Shown one piece after another: positions 25,169 through 33,630 of a DNA stretch of 35,481 nucleotides. The notes beneath the pieces are model-generated. The model saw only the letters and a program-made list of their open reading frames with translations. It was not told the DNA's origin and searched no databases. Both the position numbers and the translations under genes were made by a program. The stretch comes from an uncultured archaeon (GTDB lineage: Archaea > Halobacteriota > Methanosarcinia > Methanosarcinales > Methanoperedenaceae): positions 1 through 35,481 of the forward strand of contig CABMCA010000078.1 of the NCBI GenBank assembly GCA_902384525.1. Reading direction: 5' to 3'. How positions within the stretch are numbered: the stretch's first letter is position 1; every line of letters begins with the position of its first letter.

Positions 25169-25657
25169 TCAGGAATTCACGATTATTTTCTGATGAGCAA
25201 CTTTCGGGAATTCTTTTATATAAACCTCATAATTTCCAGGATTGTTAAATGTGTAATTGAACCAGCTATATGAAGTCCTCAATCTGGAACTGGAATTGTC
25301 CCATAAGCCCTCCTGGCTTACGATCGTTAGAGGAGAATTCGTCTCAGTTACACTTATCCATTTGACTGTATCGCTTGCATTTATTGTAAGTGTATGATTA
25401 GTATAATTTGATGAACCATTTTGTACGGTTACCTTGTAAAACCCATATGAATCATGAACATCAGAAATATATAATGCCTGCGTTCTGGCGATTGTCGGGA
25501 TCGGGGTTGGCTGCACAGTTGTCGGAACCACCGTGGGCATTGGAGTCGGCGTTATTGTTGGCGTCGGAACTGGAGTTACGCCAGTTTTCTGATCAACGCA
25601 TCCCAGGAAAATCAAAGATAATACAATGATAAATATTGAAATAATTTTAAAGTTCAT
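25169..25657 (-). CDS. Lipoprotein with cupredoxin-like domain lacking copper ligands
   Basis: A 162-residue exported protein. The N-terminus MNFKIISIFIIVLSLIFLGC is a lipobox signal with acceptor Cys20. Residues 25-57 are a Pro/Thr linker, followed by a plastocyanin-like fold: ALYISDVHDSYGFYKVTVQN, DTVKWISVTETNSPLTIVS and YTFNNPGNYEVYIKEF. In true type I copper proteins the segment after W carries His and the last loop carries Cys, His and Met. Here the first His position is replaced and Cys and Met are absent, so copper binding is unlikely. ATG 25657 is preferred over the in-frame 25669 because the signal begins there and GGTGAG precedes it. Extracellular, membrane-anchored; role unknown. 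Confidence 0.75.
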   Translation of the reverse strand: MNFKIISIFIIVLSLIFLGCVDQKTGVTPVPTPTITPTPMPTVVPTTVQPTPIPTIARTQALYISDVHDSYGFYKVTVQNGSSNYTNHTLTINASDTVKWISVTETNSPLTIVSQEGLWDNSSSRLRTSYSWFNYTFNNPGNYEVYIKEFPKVAHQKIIVNS

Positions 25658-25769
25658 TATACTCACCAACGGTATAAATGGAATAAGTTATAAATAATAT
25701 TATCGATTTGTTCTCTGATAGCGATTAATATTATGGGTTTATTATTGATGCATTCCATCAGAACATTGA

Positions 25770-26996
25770 ATGGATAATGAACCCATAAAGGAAAAGAAGT
25801 GGATATATGAAGAAATCGTTGGCAGGATCCCTCCGTTTTCTCTACTGTCCTACAAATACAGCATCCTTCTTCAATTTTTATTGCTTCTTGTAATCGGCAT
25901 AACCCTTGGTTTTATCTTTGACCTTGGACAGATTTCCCTGCTATATGGCTCACTTGCCATCCTTGTAGCAATATCATGGAGTCTTCTGATCCTGCAACTT
26001 GCGCCAACACTTCGTAAATTCAGGGCCCCGTTAAGCAAGGATGAAAATGAATTACTTGAGAGATATAAAGGGATACTTTTCCATAAAAATCATTATGAGG
26101 CTGTGCCAGGGCTGGTTATTTTCATCCCTTTTATGTTTTATCTTTTCTATTTTGGCACGGATTTACTGGATATGTGGCTTGGAAAAGCTCCTCACCCGAT
26201 TTTATTATTGTTCGTAAGTCTCCTGATATGGGATATTTGCTACAGGATGGGGCTTGGGTTATGGACATCAGTCCTTGCTTTATGGAGATCTATAAGACTT
26301 AAAAAACTTGCGGAAAAAAGAAGTGAGCTTGAACATACACCATATACTGAACTTCGATATCTTCAAAAACTTGATATTAATAATGTCTTCTTCGGAATTA
26401 TTTCCCTTCTTTTATTACCCCTGTTCAAGACAGATGCTTTTTTGGTTATAATCACATTTTTTTTCATGGGTTTTGTAATCCTTACCTCGCTTTACTCAGC
26501 ATATATAATCTCAACAGTGCCATGGCTTCCCCCAGATATCTATAATCTGGTAAATGAATCAAGTTTTGCATATATCGGCACTTCCCTGAAAGGAAAAACC
26601 CATGTAACTCCGGTTGTTTATGTTTTTGACGGGCAGAAAATCTTTTTTAATACATCTAAAGAAGCGAAAAAATTAAAGATCATGCAGGAAAACAACAAGG
26701 TCGCTTTCCTGATAGATAAAAGGGATATGAGTAACATATATGAAAACAAAGCAGTTCTTTTTACCGGGGAAGTCAAAATCTACGGCATAATGGATATTCC
26801 AATGCATTTCATAGATATGCTTTCGGCTCTTAAGTTATTTATGAAAAAATATCCTGAATACACAAAAAAGTATTCAACTTCAGAATTACCAAAAGCATGG
26901 CAACTGACACCAATTATTGCAAGGATACTTGTGGAAGTAAAACCAGCTAAAATAATCTATTGGAGAGGCGCAAAACAAATAAGCGTACCGGTGTAG
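25770..26996 (+). CDS. Polytopic membrane protein fused to a PNPOx-like flavin split-barrel domain
   Basis: A 408-residue two-part protein. Residues 30-250 contain about six hydrophobic segments (33-50, 55-77, 112-132, 142-165, 205-220, 222-248). Residues 258-405 form a pyridoxamine-phosphate-oxidase-like domain: SSFAYIGTSLKGKTHVTPVV, then FDGQKIFFNTSKEAKKLKIM and a C-terminal EVKPAKIIYWRGAK, the pattern of FMN- or F420-binding split barrels. Such soluble domains bind FMN, F420 or haem; having one attached to a membrane domain is unusual. It is followed two bases later by a stand-alone relative. No strong ribosome binding site precedes the ATG, which lies close to a divergent promoter shared with the lipoprotein gene. 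Confidence 0.75.
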   Translation: MDNEPIKEKKWIYEEIVGRIPPFSLLSYKYSILLQFLLLLVIGITLGFIFDLGQISLLYGSLAILVAISWSLLILQLAPTLRKFRAPLSKDENELLERYKGILFHKNHYEAVPGLVIFIPFMFYLFYFGTDLLDMWLGKAPHPILLLFVSLLIWDICYRMGLGLWTSVLALWRSIRLKKLAEKRSELEHTPYTELRYLQKLDINNVFFGIISLLLLPLFKTDAFLVIITFFFMGFVILTSLYSAYIISTVPWLPPDIYNLVNESSFAYIGTSLKGKTHVTPVVYVFDGQKIFFNTSKEAKKLKIMQENNKVAFLIDKRDMSNIYENKAVLFTGEVKIYGIMDIPMHFIDMLSALKLFMKKYPEYTKKYSTSELPKAWQLTPIIARILVEVKPAKIIYWRGAKQISVPV

Positions 26997-26998
26997 AT

Positions 26999-27481
26999 AT
27001 GAGAATCCCTGAAGAAATACGAAATATCCTGTACGGTAATTATTTCGGTTATGTATGCACAAGCGATAAAAATGATCAGCCGCATCTGACCCCGGTTTTT
27101 TTCATATACGATGAGAATTCACAGAAACTTTTTTTCATCACAAATGATCGATCAAAAAAGGTCAAGAACCTGTCTGAAAATCCCAATATCAGTATTACAA
27201 TCGATATCCGTGATCCTGTAAATCCTTTCAATAATGAGGGGGTTATGGCCCAGGGCACAGCTACTATTACAGATAAAGCACCAATATATTTCCTGTCCGA
27301 AGAGACGCTGCAATTATACTATGACATCTATCAGGAATTTAAAAGCAAATACCAGAAAGTAATAGAGAATAAGCCCCTTGGCGAGAACGATGTGATCGTA
27401 CAGATAAATGTTGAGAAAATGGTGTACTGGAAAGGCCCACATTTCAAATCATTGAAATTCAAAAAAGACTTTTCAGGATAA
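26999..27481 (+). CDS. Pyridoxamine 5'-phosphate oxidase-like flavin-binding protein
   Basis: A 160-residue split-barrel protein: LYGNYFGYVCTSDKNDQPHL at the N-terminus, KLFFITNDRSKKVKNLSENP in the middle, and QINVEKMVYWKGPHFKS at the end. It aligns segment by segment with the C-terminal domain of the preceding gene, so the two are paralogues. ATG 26999 is chosen because it lies two bases after the upstream stop. Members bind FMN or F420 and act as reductases or oxidases on small molecules. Its last nine bases overlap the convergent FlaD/E-like gene. Confidence 0.82.
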   Translation: MRIPEEIRNILYGNYFGYVCTSDKNDQPHLTPVFFIYDENSQKLFFITNDRSKKVKNLSENPNISITIDIRDPVNPFNNEGVMAQGTATITDKAPIYFLSEETLQLYYDIYQEFKSKYQKVIENKPLGENDVIVQINVEKMVYWKGPHFKSLKFKKDFSG

Positions 27482-28093
27482 TGAGCCTGATTCTTTTGAC
27501 CTCTTAGGGTTCTTGCCGCTTCGGCCTGCTTTTTTCAACTTTATGTTTTGATCCATGATATCCATAAATATCTTTTTTCTCATCATTTCTTTCTGGTTTT
27601 TAAGAAGAGTTTTTTCAAGCTCCCTTATCCTTTCCTTTAGCCCCACAATCTCTGCATACTTTTCTTCCAGTTCTTGCTCAAGGTTATTGATAGTGACTTC
27701 GCGGCGGTGTATACTGATCTCCATCTTCTTTTTTTCAGCCGGGTGAATATGTTCTGATGGTTTGATCTGGATTTTTTTTTCAATATCAGGTCTCGCTTTT
27801 CCAGAAAAAGGAACATTTAGAAGAGAATCCTCTATATCCTCCCCTTTTAGCTTCTCAATAAAAAGCCTTGATATTCGCTGTTCCTCGGCAGAAAGAGTCC
27901 ATGAAGCCCCTTTGTAGCGTTTCTCCAGACTTGCGATATCAAGTAGTTTTTCAGCCGCTGATCCACTGATCCAGCCTATGCTCTGGTAGTAATTAAATAG
28001 CTTCGGGAGATTATTATGGCCAACCCTTGCAAGAAGGAATTTAAGCCATTTTCGCTGGGTTTCAATTGTTGTGCCAGTAAGTTTATCCAGCAT
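27473..28093 (-). CDS. Coiled-coil protein with N-terminal FlaD/FlaE-like domain
   Basis: A 206-residue protein. Residues 14-50 (RKWLKFLLARVGHNNLPKLF then YYQSIGWIS) match the archaellum accessory FlaD/FlaE domain (pattern WLxFLxxRVGxxNLxxxxxYYxxIGWIS). Residues 60-95 are a helical linker, and 128-185 a coiled coil with regular heptads (EQELEEKYAEIVGLKERI). The tail (186-206) is strongly basic, then Ser-rich. FlaD/E proteins link the archaellum motor to chemotaxis and polar scaffolds; no other archaellum gene is here. Its ATG directly follows the stop codon of the MamK-like actin gene (TAG-ATG), so the two should be made together. I infer a filament adaptor. Confidence 0.75.
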   Translation of the reverse strand: MLDKLTGTTIETQRKWLKFLLARVGHNNLPKLFNYYQSIGWISGSAAEKLLDIASLEKRYKGASWTLSAEEQRISRLFIEKLKGEDIEDSLLNVPFSGKARPDIEKKIQIKPSEHIHPAEKKKMEISIHRREVTINNLEQELEEKYAEIVGLKERIRELEKTLLKNQKEMMRKKIFMDIMDQNIKLKKAGRSGKNPKRSKESGSLS

Positions 28094-29149
28094 CTATGCA
28101 GTTTGCCAGAATTCAGGCGGCATATCCTGTGCCAGTTTCAGGGCACCATTTGCGCCGCTAAAAACGGGGTCTGTATCTTTGAAGACCTTTCCGCCATCTA
28201 TTAATTCGAGTTCCTTTCCCAGAACGACATCAATGTTCCTGATCAGGCTGCCTCCGCCTGCCAGCCAGATATTATTGCGCAGATATTCCTGGAAGTCAGG
28301 ATCATATGTGGATATCAGTTTGGATATGCCGGACATTATATCCGGAATAATGGATTCACACGCATTTCTTATCTCTTTTGTAATTGATAATTTAAGTATG
28401 GAAGAATCAACAGGTATATCAACAACAATTTCTTCTTCAGGCTCACCCACGAATGAACTGTGTTCTTTCCATTTTTTTGCCACCTCATTTGTTACCCTGA
28501 CATTGGCATATTCTTCGGAGATCAGCCTTACTAATTCAGCATCAATATAATCACCTGCTTTGTTGCTGCTTATCTGGTCATCAGGTTCCGGAAGCGTACC
28601 ATGTACCCTGCATATATCCGTGGTCCCTGCCCCTATATCCACGACCAGGGTATGTTCCAGCTCTCCCAGGTTATATGCGACACAAAAAGGTTCACTTGCA
28701 ACCATTACCCCATCAAAGAAACCTTTTGCCATTTCCGTAATGATCTTTTTATTAAGTACACTGGCCTGGGATGGAACTCCTATGATGGCATACTTTTTTA
28801 TATCGCGGTTAGCATCCACAAGCCCCATTATATATTGAAGCAGACCTTTGGCAGCCTCAAGGTCCTCTCTCTGGTTCTTTAATAACCCTGACTCGATAGG
28901 TTTGAACATGTTAAGCGCAACCCTGTGTTTTAATGCCTCATCACCATACAGGCGCTCTTTCTTCAGGAATTTTGATGCTACTGCATCTCTTGGGATACCC
29001 ACAATGCTGAGAATGCTCTTTTTCTTTCCTTCACTTGTCGATATTGCAGTATGGTTCGTTCCAAGATCAATTCCTATATATAATGTCTTATTTTCTTTTA
29101 CACGGGCTGCACCCGCCTTTTCGATTAGTACTTTTTTCTTATTTGCCAA
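28094..29149 (-). CDS. Actin-family ATPase, MamK-like
   Basis: A 351-residue actin/Hsp70-fold protein. Phosphate-1 loop IGIDLGTNHTAIST (25-38); the catalytic-type Glu153 in ASEPFCVAY; phosphate-2 loop VVDIGAGTTDIC (169-180, Asp171); adenosine loop WLAGGGSLIRNI (295-306). The closest family I can recall is the magnetosome actin MamK: both have SEPF and DIGAGTTDIC with the two acidic residues 18 apart (E143/D161 in MamK), the SFVGEP and PDI segments, and an ending like PPEFWQ. It should form ATP-dependent filaments in the cytoplasm. Start is TTG 29149 after GAGGG (29156-29160). The next gene encodes a FlaD/E-like coiled-coil protein. Confidence 0.82.
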   Translation of the reverse strand: MANKKKVLIEKAGAARVKENKTLYIGIDLGTNHTAISTSEGKKKSILSIVGIPRDAVASKFLKKERLYGDEALKHRVALNMFKPIESGLLKNQREDLEAAKGLLQYIMGLVDANRDIKKYAIIGVPSQASVLNKKIITEMAKGFFDGVMVASEPFCVAYNLGELEHTLVVDIGAGTTDICRVHGTLPEPDDQISSNKAGDYIDAELVRLISEEYANVRVTNEVAKKWKEHSSFVGEPEEEIVVDIPVDSSILKLSITKEIRNACESIIPDIMSGISKLISTYDPDFQEYLRNNIWLAGGGSLIRNIDVVLGKELELIDGGKVFKDTDPVFSGANGALKLAQDMPPEFWQTA

Positions 29150-29155
29150 AAGTAT

Positions 29156-29204
29156 CCCTCATAATGATTATGTACATGATACAAATGCATTACTTAAATA
29201 TATA
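29156..29204 (-). promoter_or_regulatory. Promoter of the actin-FlaD/E operon
   Basis: ACTATATATTTAAG (about 29194-29207 read leftward) is a strong TATA box; transcription would begin near 29173, leaving a leader of about 24 bases that contains the GAGGG site for TTG 29149. Confidence 0.5.
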
Positions 29205-29322
29205 GTTTACCTAACATTTATCACATTTATCTAAAAAAATGCATCTGATTTTATTTTTTTTTTCAGTTTATGCATAATATAGGGGACTATCGGAAAAGCG
29301 GCAAAGTGGAAAAATTCAAAAC

Positions 29323-30273
29323 TCACCCAATATTACTGATCTCCTGCCTCAATTCCCCAAGTGTTGATTTCCTTTCTGCGAATGCATTATGCCTGTGGAT
29401 GCTCTCTTCATTTATCTGTTTTACCACAATAACAGAATCATCCGGCAGCTCAGGGAATTGATTAACGATTTTCTGGGCCATAGTCCGCACGCAATCTTCT
29501 ACAAATTTAGGGTTCTTGTGCGCCCTTTCAACGATCATAACCTCATCAGCCCGCTTCAATAATTCAAACATCTGCGAACTCATGGAATTCTCGATGATAT
29601 TGATGATCTTTTCAAGCGAGACAAAATGACTGTCATGAGTTTCTATCGAAATTATACCCCGCCCCCTCTGGTTATGTGTGGGCATGGGCACATTATTCAA
29701 GAATTTCTTAACTACATCTGATTCCACGCCAAGCTTCTTTAATTCCTTTCGTGCCTTATCAACCATTATTTCCTGGGCGCATGGACATGCGGTGATACCA
29801 AGTACTTCAGCGCCTACAAGTTTTCTGATAGTGAGTGTTTTACCACGTATCGCTTTTGCCTCGGCGAAAATATTTACAACTTCCTGGCAATTCAATTTTG
29901 TCGCAGGTGTTTCCCTCTTAAGGATATATTCACTTTTCATCCTCACTTCAGCGATCAAAGCATATTCATGCCTGTCAATTAGCCTTTTTGCGACTTCGCT
30001 GCATAAATCCTCTATTTCAAAAACCGGAGATGCGATCATTTCTTCAAGCACCTCGTCTATGGCCTCAAAATTCCTTGATAAATTCGCGCCTTTCCTGTCA
30101 GAAGGAAGGTCAACAAAAATATCAAACGTAGATACAAGCACGATAGGGCGTTTATCCTTTCTTGCCACTTCTACAAGTTTCTTGACATCCGTTACTCCCA
30201 CGCGAGTCAGTGTTATAGCTATATCAGGCGGGTTCGCCTGTATGTCTGGTAGATGAACTACAGGAAGTTTCAT
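29323..30273 (-). CDS. mptA: GTP cyclohydrolase MptA (GTP cyclohydrolase IV, FolE2 family)
   Basis: A 316-residue MptA, the iron-dependent cyclohydrolase that opens tetrahydromethanopterin synthesis by turning GTP into 7,8-dihydroneopterin 2',3'-cyclic phosphate. Family features are [20 protein letters not shown] at the N-terminus, the metal/active-site segment [16 protein letters not shown] (about 156-171), [10 protein letters not shown], and [16 protein letters not shown] at the end. Length is typical. A GGAG site precedes the ATG by about nine bases. Together with ftr it supports a C1 metabolism based on methanopterin. Confidence 0.95.
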   Translation of the reverse strand: MKLPVVHLPDIQANPPDIAITLTRVGVTDVKKLVEVARKDKRPIVLVSTFDIFVDLPSDRKGANLSRNFEAIDEVLEEMIASPVFEIEDLCSEVAKRLIDRHEYALIAEVRMKSEYILKRETPATKLNCQEVVNIFAEAKAIRGKTLTIRKLVGAEVLGITACPCAQEIMVDKARKELKKLGVESDVVKKFLNNVPMPTHNQRGRGIISIETHDSHFVSLEKIINIIENSMSSQMFELLKRADEVMIVERAHKNPKFVEDCVRTMAQKIVNQFPELPDDSVIVVKQINEESIHRHNAFAERKSTLGELRQEISNIG

Positions 30274-30434
30274 TCTTGATTATCTCCGAATGTTTATTAA
30301 TTAAATAATTTTACACTCTTAACAAAGCACACAATAACTATCTTGTATTATTAAATTATTGCTATTTGAGTTTTGATTCTTAATGGCATTATGTTTATAT
30401 ACCCTTAATTATATTTTGTTTTCAGAGGGATACT

Positions 30435-31238
30435 ATCAAATTCAAATCAAATGACTTTACCAGGATACTGGCAATCGTAGCCGGAATTGCATTTATCATG
30501 ATATCTGTTGCCTATGGGCTAACTTATATTTTCCAGAGCGGTCACATCGTTTTTCCCTATGAGCCATATTATTTCCTATTCATATTCTCTATAGGGTTCG
30601 TGATTTTCACAATATATTTTGAACGGGAGAAAAAAGCTTTTTTTCACAGGGAGCTTATCGGTGGCGCAATAGCATCTGCGTGTTTGACTTTCCTGATAAT
30701 AGCGTGTGTGGCTGGAGTGAAATATATATGGGAAAAGGGATTGTCAGGCATCGGTATCGAGACTCTTGCATATGCGTTTTCCATATCCATGATACTGAGC
30801 CTTATTTTATATTTTGTCATAGGAAAAATAGAAGTTAAATTCTTCCCCGGTGATTTTACCAGAGTGCTTTCAATAGTCATCGGGATCGCGATTCTTATAA
30901 TGGTAACAGTGGTCTACGGGATAAATTATATTATTAAGATCAATCCATTTCCGGTCAAACCTTACGTTCTCTTTTTCATGTTCGCGATCCTTTTCGTCCT
31001 TGCTTCTGTTTTTTATGAAAAAAGAGGGGCAGTATATCCCTGGTTCCTTCTTGGCGGCGCCGTGGCCTCAGCCTGTCTTGTTTTCATGATCGCGGCAATC
31101 ATCGGGGGATTGAGGTATGTATTGGAAAAAGGATTTACCGACCTTGGTACTGACACGGTGTTCTATTCTTTGTCGATATGTATAATCCTGAGCATGATTT
31201 TATATAACCAGTATGATATCATAAAAGAAAAGCTTTGA
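30435..31238 (+). CDS. Internally duplicated membrane protein, apparent AUC start
   Basis: Two homologous halves: NDFTRILAIVAGIAFIMIS, GGAIASACLTFLIIA and SISMILSLILYFV in the first are echoed by GDFTRVLSIVIGIAILIMV, GGAVASACLVFMIAA and SICIILSMILYNQ in the second. Each half has four hydrophobic segments, about eight in total. The first ATG (30498) would cut off the start of the first half. The frame extends upstream without NTG, and an ATC at 30435 lies five bases after GAGGG (30425-30429), giving an N-terminus (KFKSNDFTRI) that matches the second half. Function unknown; small repeated membrane proteins of this kind are common in methanogens. A TATA-like GTTTATATACC lies at 30393-30403. Confidence 0.6.
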   Translation: MKFKSNDFTRILAIVAGIAFIMISVAYGLTYIFQSGHIVFPYEPYYFLFIFSIGFVIFTIYFEREKKAFFHRELIGGAIASACLTFLIIACVAGVKYIWEKGLSGIGIETLAYAFSISMILSLILYFVIGKIEVKFFPGDFTRVLSIVIGIAILIMVTVVYGINYIIKINPFPVKPYVLFFMFAILFVLASVFYEKRGAVYPWFLLGGAVASACLVFMIAAIIGGLRYVLEKGFTDLGTDTVFYSLSICIILSMILYNQYDIIKEKL

Positions 31239-31282
31239 AGAAACAAAACAAAAAAAAGTGAAATTCAGGTTGATAAAATAAA

Positions 31283-33034
31283 ATGGGAAAAATCCAGATC
31301 CTTGATGAAGCATCGATAAACAAGATAGCAGCGGGTGAAGTGATCGAACGCCCTGCTTCTGTTGTCAAGGAGCTGATCGAAAACTCAATAGATGCGGGTG
31401 CGGACACTATCAGGATCGAAGTTACAAAAAGCGGTAAAGGCTCGATCCGCATCACTGACAACGGCTGCGGGATGAGTAAGGATGATGCTGCTCTCTCTTA
31501 CGTGAAACACGCTACAAGCAAGATCAGGAAAATCGAAGATATAGAGACCGTCAGTACAATGGGATTCAGGGGTGAAGCTTTATCTTCAATTTCTGCAATT
31601 GCTAATGTAGAGATCATCACAAAAACAAAAGATGAATTATCAGGTACAAAAGTGATCATCCAGGGCGGGAAACTGATAAGCATTGCAGAAACCGGGGCAC
31701 CTGATGGGACGACAATTATAGTAAACGACCTCTTCTATAATACACCGGTCAGGAAAAAATATCTGAAATCCGACGCAGTTGAACTTACCCATATCATCGA
31801 TATAGTTTCAAGGATAGCGCTTGGACATAATAACATTTCTTTTTCTCTTTTCAATAATGGAAAAGAGTTGCTGCGCTCACCTGCAGCCGAACTTCAAGAT
31901 ACAATCGTTCATATTTATGGCCAGGAAATCGCACGGGAAATGCTTCCAGTAAATCTTGAATCTGCTATTGTGCGAATAACAGGTTTTGTCTCAAGACCTT
32001 CCCTGACGCGGGGCAGTCTTGATTACCAGTCATTCTATATCAATGACAGGAATATCAATTCAAAAGCGATCGGTTTTGCGCTAAGGGACGCCTACGGTAC
32101 CCTTATGCCAAGAGGGCGTTTTCCGATTGCGGTATTAAAGATATATGTTGATCCACGGGAAGTGGATGTGAATGTCCATCCCACCAAGAACCAGGTGCGC
32201 CTCGACCACGAGAGGGATATTTGCGATATGGTTACGCAGGCTGTTAAGAATGCACTTACCCACAAAGACCTTATTCCTGATATAAAGATACCAATGCAGC
32301 AGCTACTTTACGAAACTCCTGCGGCTGGATATTTCGATGTAAAAGAGACTGTCAGCGATTTCAGGCCGTCTGTAAAAGACACGGAAAGAAGACTCAGACA
32401 ATCAGAAAGGGCGAGCATGGAAAAGGAAAATATAGGAGCTGCTGAGACTGAGATTGGGATTGAGATGCCTGATGTAAAGGTACTTGGGCAGGTGGATAGC
32501 CTGTATATCCTTGCCGAAACAAAGAACGGCTTGATGATCATAGACCAGCATGCAGCGCATGAGCGCATATTTTTTGACCTTATCCGCGAATCAAAGAGGG
32601 ATGATTCCCAAGAACTGATCGTTCCGGTTAACATTGAACTTGATCCCAGGGAGAGATTATTGATAAAAGATACTATTCCCTATCTTGAAGAGTTCGGCTT
32701 TCGGATATCTGAATTCGGACATGATTCATTTGCAGTAACGGCTGTCCCTATTGTCCTAGGAAAACTTGAAGACCCCGGGATGGTGCATGATATAATATCC
32801 GATATTCTTTCAGAAGGAAAAGTAAAAGAAGAAACAGGGATATTTGAGCGGGTAACTAAAAGCATCGCATGCAGAAGCGCCATCAAGGCAGGAGCTGATT
32901 GTTCTGTCTCCCAGATGGAAAGCCTCATCAAACAGCTTTTCAAGACACAGAATCCATATACCTGCCCTCATGGAAGGCCAACGATGGTATCTTTTAACAG
33001 GCAGGAGCTTGATAAGCTATTCAGGAGAGTGTGA
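31283..33034 (+). CDS. mutL: DNA mismatch repair protein MutL
   Basis: A 583-residue MutL. The N-terminal GHKL ATPase has KIAAGEVIERPASVVKELIE, the DNGCGM loop (59-64) and GFRGEALSSISAIA (94-107). The C-terminal dimerisation part keeps endonuclease motifs: DQHAAHERIFFD (421-432) close to the DQHA(X)2E(X)4E consensus but with Asp for the last Glu, ACRSAIKAG, and CPHGRPT (561-567). It is therefore of the nicking type found in organisms without MutH. It passes mismatch recognition by MutS to strand excision; no mutS is in the window. It overlaps the possible GTG start of the next gene, which suggests an operon with the zinc-ribbon gene and cgi121. Confidence 0.95.
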   Translation: MGKIQILDEASINKIAAGEVIERPASVVKELIENSIDAGADTIRIEVTKSGKGSIRITDNGCGMSKDDAALSYVKHATSKIRKIEDIETVSTMGFRGEALSSISAIANVEIITKTKDELSGTKVIIQGGKLISIAETGAPDGTTIIVNDLFYNTPVRKKYLKSDAVELTHIIDIVSRIALGHNNISFSLFNNGKELLRSPAAELQDTIVHIYGQEIAREMLPVNLESAIVRITGFVSRPSLTRGSLDYQSFYINDRNINSKAIGFALRDAYGTLMPRGRFPIAVLKIYVDPREVDVNVHPTKNQVRLDHERDICDMVTQAVKNALTHKDLIPDIKIPMQQLLYETPAAGYFDVKETVSDFRPSVKDTERRLRQSERASMEKENIGAAETEIGIEMPDVKVLGQVDSLYILAETKNGLMIIDQHAAHERIFFDLIRESKRDDSQELIVPVNIELDPRERLLIKDTIPYLEEFGFRISEFGHDSFAVTAVPIVLGKLEDPGMVHDIISDILSEGKVKEETGIFERVTKSIACRSAIKAGADCSVSQMESLIKQLFKTQNPYTCPHGRPTMVSFNRQELDKLFRRV

Positions 33035-33039
33035 AAACC

Positions 33040-33630
33040 ATGACAGACTGTTTCTTTTGCAGTAAGCCTTCCCGTAAAATCTATATATATTACACCCTGG
33101 ATATCTGCCATAGGTGCTACCTCAAGCTTAAATTAAAAAAACTGGAGAAGAAACCTATTCCCGATGATACATATTTGAAATCACTTGTTGATAATAAAGA
33201 ACAGCCATACGTGGATGCATTGGATCATTTTGCCACATTTTTCCCTAAATCCCTTTCAGAAGACCTGCTTGGAATGATCATCTTCTCTTCTGATGAGAAT
33301 GGCGATATCGATCCTATATTTGCAAATTCCATGATAATTGCAGCGCGCTCTGTATTGCTTTTCGGGGAAGGTGTGAAAGTAAATAAAAACGCAAGTGAAG
33401 TCCATGCGCTTCACGCCCTTGGAAACCTTGCAGGTATTTCTATTATAGGAAACCTGACAAATTCCCACAAGAATGCAGATATGGATGAAGAAGCAATCAT
33501 GTCTGCTGTTTCTGAAGAAATTGATAGGACTATGATCGATATCTTAAATGATATAGATAAAAACGATGGATCTTTGCATGATCTTATTGTGGATACTATT
33601 GACTTAATAAAAGCATGGGAAGAATCATGA
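33040..33630 (+). CDS. Zinc-ribbon protein of unknown function
   Basis: A 196-residue protein starting MTDCFFCSK. Two CxxC pairs near the N-terminus (CFFC and CHRC) form a zinc ribbon, followed by a helical domain (SEDLLGMIIFSSDENGDIDP, HALHALGNLAGISIIGNL) and an acidic C-terminus. I do not recognise the family. ATG 33040 is preferred to the GTG at 33031 that overlaps the mutL stop. The stop overlaps the start of cgi121 (ATGA), so the genes are translationally coupled. Confidence 0.75.
   Translation: MTDCFFCSKPSRKIYIYYTLDICHRCYLKLKLKKLEKKPIPDDTYLKSLVDNKEQPYVDALDHFATFFPKSLSEDLLGMIIFSSDENGDIDPIFANSMIIAARSVLLFGEGVKVNKNASEVHALHALGNLAGISIIGNLTNSHKNADMDEEAIMSAVSEEIDRTMIDILNDIDKNDGSLHDLIVDTIDLIKAWEES

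Noticed and set aside
28094-29149. Evidence of magnetosome formation from the MamK-like gene
   Set aside because: No other magnetosome gene (MamA, MamB, MamM, MamE and so on) is visible in the window, so only the actin homology is claimed.
29240-29262. T-rich run as a terminator of mptA
   Set aside because: The T run is on the plus strand, whereas mptA and the actin operon are both transcribed on the minus strand.
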